The notes below the pieces were generated by a model. It made no database searches and was not told where the DNA came from. It saw only the letters and a list, made by a program, of their open reading frames with translations. The position numbers and the translations under genes were made by a program. Shown piece by piece: positions 57,449-61,551 of a stretch of 61,551 bases of DNA. Source of the stretch: Solimicrobium sp. Its GTDB lineage: Bacteria > Pseudomonadota > Gammaproteobacteria > Burkholderiales > Burkholderiaceae_D. The stretch is from positions 1 to 61,551 of the forward strand of contig JAJNBE010000030.1 of NCBI GenBank assembly GCA_021155915.1, read 5' to 3'. Numbering within the stretch: the first letter of the stretch is position 1; the number at the start of each line of letters is the position of its first letter.

Positions 57449-58236
57449 TGGGTGGATGCCAGACGCCAGATAAAGAAATTATCATTCAGGTCAATAATCT
57501 ACGTACCCAGTTTGGCCGAACGGTTATTCATGATAATTTGAATTTATCTATTTACCGCGGCGAAATCATTTCTATCGTAGGGGGTTCGGGTACTGGAAAA
57601 ACCGTATTATTGCGACAAATGTTGTGCTTGGAAAGACCTAAACAGGGTACGATTACTATTTTTGGTGTCGATATCAGCCACGCCACTGCCGATCAGATCG
57701 GGTATTTTCGGAGCCGTTCCGGAATGTTATTTCAACAAGGGGCACTCTATTCGGCATTATCGGTATTTGATAACGTAGCACAACCTATGCGCGAGTTGAA
57801 GGTTCTGCCTGAGGCATTAATTCGTGATGCCGTCTATTTGAAATTGGATTTAGCAGGAATTGCCCCGATACATGCACAAAAAATGCCCGCGTCGTTATCA
57901 GGAGGTATGGTAAAGCGGGTGGCGTTGGCGCGGGCTTTAGCCTTAGAGCCGGAAATTTTATTTTTAGATGAACCAACATCGGGACTTGACCCCGAGTCAT
58001 CTGAAGCATTTGTGGATCTGATTCAGTCTTTGCATAAAGAGCTGGGCTTTACGGTAGTGATGGTGACACACGATTTAGACACTTTGTTCGCGCTTTCGTC
58101 ACGCATTGCGGTATTAGCCGACAAGCACATTATCGCTTTAGGCTCGAGTAAAGAGGTTATTCAGTGTCCGCACTCCTTTGTTAAGGAATTCTTCTTGGGA
58201 GCGCGGGGGAGAAGAGCGTTAACAGCATTGGATTAG
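57448..58236 (+). CDS. mlaF: MlaF-type ABC transporter ATP-binding protein
   Basis: ATPase driving lipid transport, 262 residues. Walker A GGSGTGKTVLLRQM, Q-loop MLFQQGALYSALSVFDNV, signature LSGGMVKRVALARALA, Walker B ILFLDEPTSGLDPESS and switch MVTHDLDTLFALSSRI. The FQQGALYSALSVFDN pattern and GGM in the signature are characteristic of the MlaF class. The start codon overlaps the stop of mlaE. Confidence 0.93.
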   Translation: MGGCQTPDKEIIIQVNNLRTQFGRTVIHDNLNLSIYRGEIISIVGGSGTGKTVLLRQMLCLERPKQGTITIFGVDISHATADQIGYFRSRSGMLFQQGALYSALSVFDNVAQPMRELKVLPEALIRDAVYLKLDLAGIAPIHAQKMPASLSGGMVKRVALARALALEPEILFLDEPTSGLDPESSEAFVDLIQSLHKELGFTVVMVTHDLDTLFALSSRIAVLADKHIIALGSSKEVIQCPHSFVKEFFLGARGRRALTALD

Positions 58237-58398
58237 TAAAGTGTTTATATTTCCTCTTTAGCAGCACCGAATAGGAGCAAGAGGAGCTGATAGGGTGAAA
58301 TAATGTCTTCAAATTGGTATTAGGTGCGCGCAGCCGAAGACTATTTTAGATTAGCCGCGATCGTTGACGTATGTTGGTTATAAAACAAGAAATAATTT

Positions 58399-59334
58399 AT
58401 GGAAAACAAATCACACGCTCTTTTGGCCGGATTCTTTACTATAGTCATGTTATGCGCCACGGTCCTGGCAGGCATTTGGCTAAACCGTGATAAAGCGTTA
58501 CGCGTAGACTACCTCATCGTTACCAACAGGCCTGTTTCTGGACTGAATCCCGAGGCCGCGGTACGATATAAAGGCCTAACGGTGGGTCGAGTCGATAAAA
58601 TTAATTTTGACGATAAAATGATCGGACAGATTGATATCAGCATTAGCATTGATCCGGAAACTCCGGTGACCAAGTCAACTTTTGCGACGCTAGCCTATCA
58701 GGGCGTCACGGGAATAGCATTTGTACAGCTGGATGACGACGGCAGTAATCCCGAAAAATTAATAGGCGAGGCAATGCAAACGCTGCGTATTCCCCTGCGC
58801 CCGGGTGTATTTGAAAAATTAGAACAGAGTAGCGGCCTTATTTTGGCGAATGCAGAGTTGGCATCAGAACGTATTGCGCAATTCTTTACGCCGGAAAATC
58901 AACAGAAAATGCTGAGTGCGTTTATCGGTGCAACCCAAGCAACCGACCAGTGGGCCAAGATAGCCAACGAATTGAAGCCAACCGTGCAACGCATGCCAGA
59001 GCTTGCACAACAGGCGAATCAAACGCTAAAGTCAGTGCAGGAACTGACTAGTCATACTGCTGAATTAAGTCAGAAGATGGCTAGTTTTGCTAATCAATTG
59101 CAAGATCCTTCCGGTACATTTAACCAGACGTTGTCCTCGTATGGGGAGTTGAGCGAACGTATGCAATCGGATGCGTTACCAAAAATTACTGAACTAACTA
59201 CCGATGTTAAGGATACCCTACGTACCCTGAATAAAACATTGGAAGGAATAAATGAACACCCGCAAGAATTACTATTAGGTAAGCCGGTGCCAACGCCAGG
59301 ACCGGGTGAGCCTGGTTTTGTATTTTATAAATAA
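58399..59334 (+). CDS. mlaD: MCE-domain lipid transport protein (MlaD-like)
   Basis: Periplasmic, membrane-anchored MCE protein, 311 residues. One N-terminal helix (LLAGFFTIVMLCATVLAGIW) is followed by the MCE domain (about 35-110: GLNPEAAVRYKGLTVGRVDK and VTKSTFATLAYQGVTGIAFV), then a long helical tail with coiled-coil character (LAQQANQTLKSVQELTSHTA). The tail and length place it among the longer MlaD/PqiB-like MCE proteins of betaproteobacteria. It is separated by 160 bp from mlaF. Confidence 0.9.
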   Translation: MENKSHALLAGFFTIVMLCATVLAGIWLNRDKALRVDYLIVTNRPVSGLNPEAAVRYKGLTVGRVDKINFDDKMIGQIDISISIDPETPVTKSTFATLAYQGVTGIAFVQLDDDGSNPEKLIGEAMQTLRIPLRPGVFEKLEQSSGLILANAELASERIAQFFTPENQQKMLSAFIGATQATDQWAKIANELKPTVQRMPELAQQANQTLKSVQELTSHTAELSQKMASFANQLQDPSGTFNQTLSSYGELSERMQSDALPKITELTTDVKDTLRTLNKTLEGINEHPQELLLGKPVPTPGPGEPGFVFYK

Positions 59335-59338
59335 GGTC

Positions 59339-59986
59339 ATGATGAAAACTCAATTTTTTCGAAATCGGTTATCTCAATTTTCGGTGCGTTTTTTTTCCTG
59401 CATAGCCATTTCGTTTTTCTTGCAAGCGTGTGCAAGCAAGCAAGTGCCGATAAAATATTATGATTTTGGCGTCATCCCCAAACCGGTTGCCGCTGTGCCC
59501 GCACCAGGGCCGGCTTGTAAATTGCCGCTTCTTCAGTTGGCTGATATCACTGCGCCAAGTTCGTTAAGTAGCAATATGATGTTATACCGGTTGTTATATT
59601 CCGATGAGCAGCAGACTCATACTTATGCTAATCACCGTTGGAATATGACACCCGTTCAGTTATTGACGCAACGCATCAAAATGCAACTTGCCGCACGTGG
59701 AGCTAAATTAATTGATAGTGGAATAAATAAATTAAACGTTCTGCAGCTGCGCTTGGAAATTGAAGATTTTAATCAGTACTTTACTGATGCGACACGCAGT
59801 TACGCGCAACTACAAATTCGTGCTTCACTTATACGTGAACATAAGCTGCTTGCTCAAACGATGCTTCAACAACAGGTTAACGCAGATAGCGCAGATGCTC
59901 CGGCTGGTGCAAAGGCCATGCGTTTGGCGACGGATGAACTAATCTTGAATTTAACCCATTGGTTATGCGAACAGACCGAGCCGTGA
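59339..59986 (+). CDS. ABC-type transport auxiliary lipoprotein
   Basis: A lipoprotein of 215 residues of the PqiC/ABC-auxiliary family. The signal peptide ends in the lipobox LQAC (FFSCIAISFFLQACASK), so Cys is lipidated. The mature part has YYDFGVIPKP, the typical opening of the family, then LPLLQLADITAPSSLSSNMM, LYRLLYSDEQQTHTYANHRW, and a C-terminal ALIR/LI strand pair. The ATG at 59339 directly follows the mlaD stop, so it is cotranscribed. It presumably docks the MCE protein to the outer membrane. Confidence 0.88.
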   Translation: MMKTQFFRNRLSQFSVRFFSCIAISFFLQACASKQVPIKYYDFGVIPKPVAAVPAPGPACKLPLLQLADITAPSSLSSNMMLYRLLYSDEQQTHTYANHRWNMTPVQLLTQRIKMQLAARGAKLIDSGINKLNVLQLRLEIEDFNQYFTDATRSYAQLQIRASLIREHKLLAQTMLQQQVNADSADAPAGAKAMRLATDELILNLTHWLCEQTEP

Positions 59987-60033
59987 GCAAACGGCTGGGT
60001 GAAGGAATAGGTAAAGGTTTCACTAATATAGCA

Positions 60034-61146
60034 ATGAATAAGCAGGCTTCGCCCCTAACTAGGGTGACGTTGTTGGCTTACCTCTCACTTATTGTTTATG
60101 CTAGCTGGTATCCGTTCACAGGTTGGCATAATGCAGGCGTATCACCGTTTGCCTATTTACCGCAACCATTGCCGCGCTATTGGACGTTTTTTGATGTCAG
60201 CATCGATATTGTTGGCTATCTGCCTTTGGGCGTCCTTCTGGTACTTGCTTGTTACCCTCGGCTGTCGCGCACTCAGGCGGCACTGTTTTCTTTTGTCACA
60301 GGCACCCTTATATCCGCTGCAATGGAAGCAATTCAAACTTACCTACCTTCGCGTGTTTCTTCTAATTTAGATTTGATGACCAACAGCCTGGGCGTTTTCA
60401 TAGGCGTGGTTGCGGGTTATTTATTGACTCCAATATTACTGGAAAAGGATTTGTTAGGACAAGTACGAGGGCGCTGGTGTGTTCCTAGCGTGAGTAACGG
60501 GTTAATCATTCTGGCCCTTTGGCCATTGGCACAAATTTATCCGCAAGGGTATTTGTTCGGGTTGGGCCAGCTAACCCCGGTGATATCTAATTGGATAACT
60601 GTCTATTTGGACATTCCCATTGATTTAGGTGAAATTTTACGTCAGGGAGCCTCGCTGAGTATTGAACAATATTGGCTTTCCGAAACGATCGTTACCTGTT
60701 TTGGGATGATCAATGTGGTGTTAATTTTTCTATGTTTGTTGCGAGGGGAAGCACCGAGGCTACGTTTAGTTACGATGTTAATAGGAACTGCTCTCATCAT
60801 AAAAAGTCTAGCAATGGCATTGCTATTTTGGCCAGAGCAGGCCTATTCCTGGTTTTTTTCACCTGGTGCGCAAGCTGGGTTAATCGTCGGCTTTTTGATG
60901 CTATATGGGCTTGCATTTATCCCATCGGGCGTGCAACGCCACTTAGCCATTTTTACGCTAATAGTGAGCCTATTAGTTATCAATATGGTGCCCGGAAATC
61001 CCTATTTCATTGATACGTTATCTACGTGGAATCAAGGGAAATTTCTAAATTTTGACGGTGCAGCGCATTTTTTATCGGTTCTCTGGCCTTGGTTAGCACT
61101 ATGGTTTTTGCTGCAATATCGTCCAGATTCTTTAGAAAAGAGGTAG
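60034..61146 (+). CDS. VanZ-family membrane protein
   Basis: A polytopic protein, 370 residues from the ATG at 60034, with about ten membrane helices. The N-terminal half has the VanZ domain: LAYLSLIVYASWYPFTGWHN, FFDVSIDIVGYLPLGVLLVL, SAAMEAIQTYLPSRVSSNLD and MTNSLGVFIGVVAGYLL. The C-terminal half has further helices without a named domain. In-frame starts at 59959 and 59965 would overlap the lipoprotein gene and add a basic leader; I prefer 60034 because the family opening follows at once. Function is unknown for most VanZ proteins; position in the mla operon is conserved in Burkholderia. Confidence 0.88.
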   Translation: MNKQASPLTRVTLLAYLSLIVYASWYPFTGWHNAGVSPFAYLPQPLPRYWTFFDVSIDIVGYLPLGVLLVLACYPRLSRTQAALFSFVTGTLISAAMEAIQTYLPSRVSSNLDLMTNSLGVFIGVVAGYLLTPILLEKDLLGQVRGRWCVPSVSNGLIILALWPLAQIYPQGYLFGLGQLTPVISNWITVYLDIPIDLGEILRQGASLSIEQYWLSETIVTCFGMINVVLIFLCLLRGEAPRLRLVTMLIGTALIIKSLAMALLFWPEQAYSWFFSPGAQAGLIVGFLMLYGLAFIPSGVQRHLAIFTLIVSLLVINMVPGNPYFIDTLSTWNQGKFLNFDGAAHFLSVLWPWLALWFLLQYRPDSLEKR

Positions 61147-61551
61147 GAGTCTGTACGCAAAGGATTGGCACTGAAAAAATATCTGGATGGTTTATTTTTC
61201 ACCAGCTTTTCGGTCAATATCTCGTTATTGACACTGCAAAACCGGCCCATCTATCTTCATTCAACTGTTTTTCGCCATCTCCCTTCGTAATTCCGACAGA
61301 CCCTAGGGTAATCCCCAATAGTTTTTTTCTCGAAGAAAAGATAAGCTTCTTTGCTAGATCTAAGGTGGTCGGCCAATGGTTCTTTCAGCAGTTAACTTCT
61401 TTAGAAATCGGCGCCAGCTTGAGATGCAGTTAGACCACAGCAATTGTGGCGAGCACGATTACCGATTCCCTTATCACGACGTTGACTTGGCGCATGGCAG
61501 CTTACGACGAGTTGATTAACTCAATTGAATTAACGGCTTCTTATTGGAAAA
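61147..61551. other. Window end, no gene seen
   Basis: About 400 bp after vanZ with no supported coding sequence, repeat copy or RNA. Frames crossing it lack ribosome binding sites and recognisable motifs. Confidence 0.5.

Noticed and set aside
61089..61433. Plus-strand frame of 114 codons at the window end
   Set aside because: It begins inside vanZ in another frame and has no motif.

Overview
The window looks like chromosome from a Burkholderiaceae-related betaproteobacterium that lives inside a eukaryotic host, most likely a fungus (inference). Housekeeping blocks keep orders familiar from Burkholderia: trxB-ftsK-lolA-rarA-serS, dusB-fis-purH-ruvC, tyrS/M23 peptidase/anmK/adenosyltransferase, metX-metW next to ampG, potFGHI, and an mlaEFD-lipoprotein-vanZ operon. 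AT-richer accessory tracts lie between these blocks. They hold hypothetical, repeat-built, eukaryotic-like proteins, dispersed palindromic repeats and broken genes.

Layout. 1-5.9 kb: accessory genes (two of unknown function, one paralogous membrane protein) around a D-lactate dehydrogenase. 6-15.5 kb: conserved core (dusA, Smr-domain protein, trxB, ftsK, lolA, rarA, serS). 15.5-32.8 kb: a tRNA-Arg followed by a decayed island and then a long accessory region. That region has three paralogous octapeptide/Sel1 proteins, a 678-residue unknown, an orphan amino-acid-binding protein, a two-component system and a helical-repeat protein. 32.9-36.4 kb: ruvC, purH, fis, dusB. 36.5-39 kb: tandem pentapeptide-repeat paralogues. 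39-48 kb: tyrS, peptidase, anmK, adenosyltransferase, a small unknown, ampG, and a metX-metW gene fused by a deletion. 48.4-51 kb: a divergent pair of accessory genes. 51.2-61.1 kb: polyamine ABC transporter, glutamine amidotransferase, Mla-type lipid transport operon and vanZ.

The most unusual signal is in the accessory genes. Two paralogues (16380-17513 and 29317-30483) end exactly in Cys-Ile-Ile-Ser-stop, a eukaryotic CaaX prenylation box identical to that of yeast Ras2. The third paralogue (30686-31822) has Cys-Ile-Ile-Cys-stop, the yeast Ras1 box, one frame away, and a single lost A would explain this. These proteins are therefore good candidates for secreted effectors that host farnesyltransferase anchors to membranes.

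Most accessory genes also carry a 14-bp palindrome with the core GG-WWWW-CC (best form TGTGG-N4-CCACA) 75-170 bp before the start codon. This suggests one regulon of candidate effectors. At one of these genes a 151-bp palindromic mobile repeat lies between the site and the gene.

No secretion-system genes are in the window, so secretion of these proteins is inferred. All assignments were made by reading the sequence; no database search was run.
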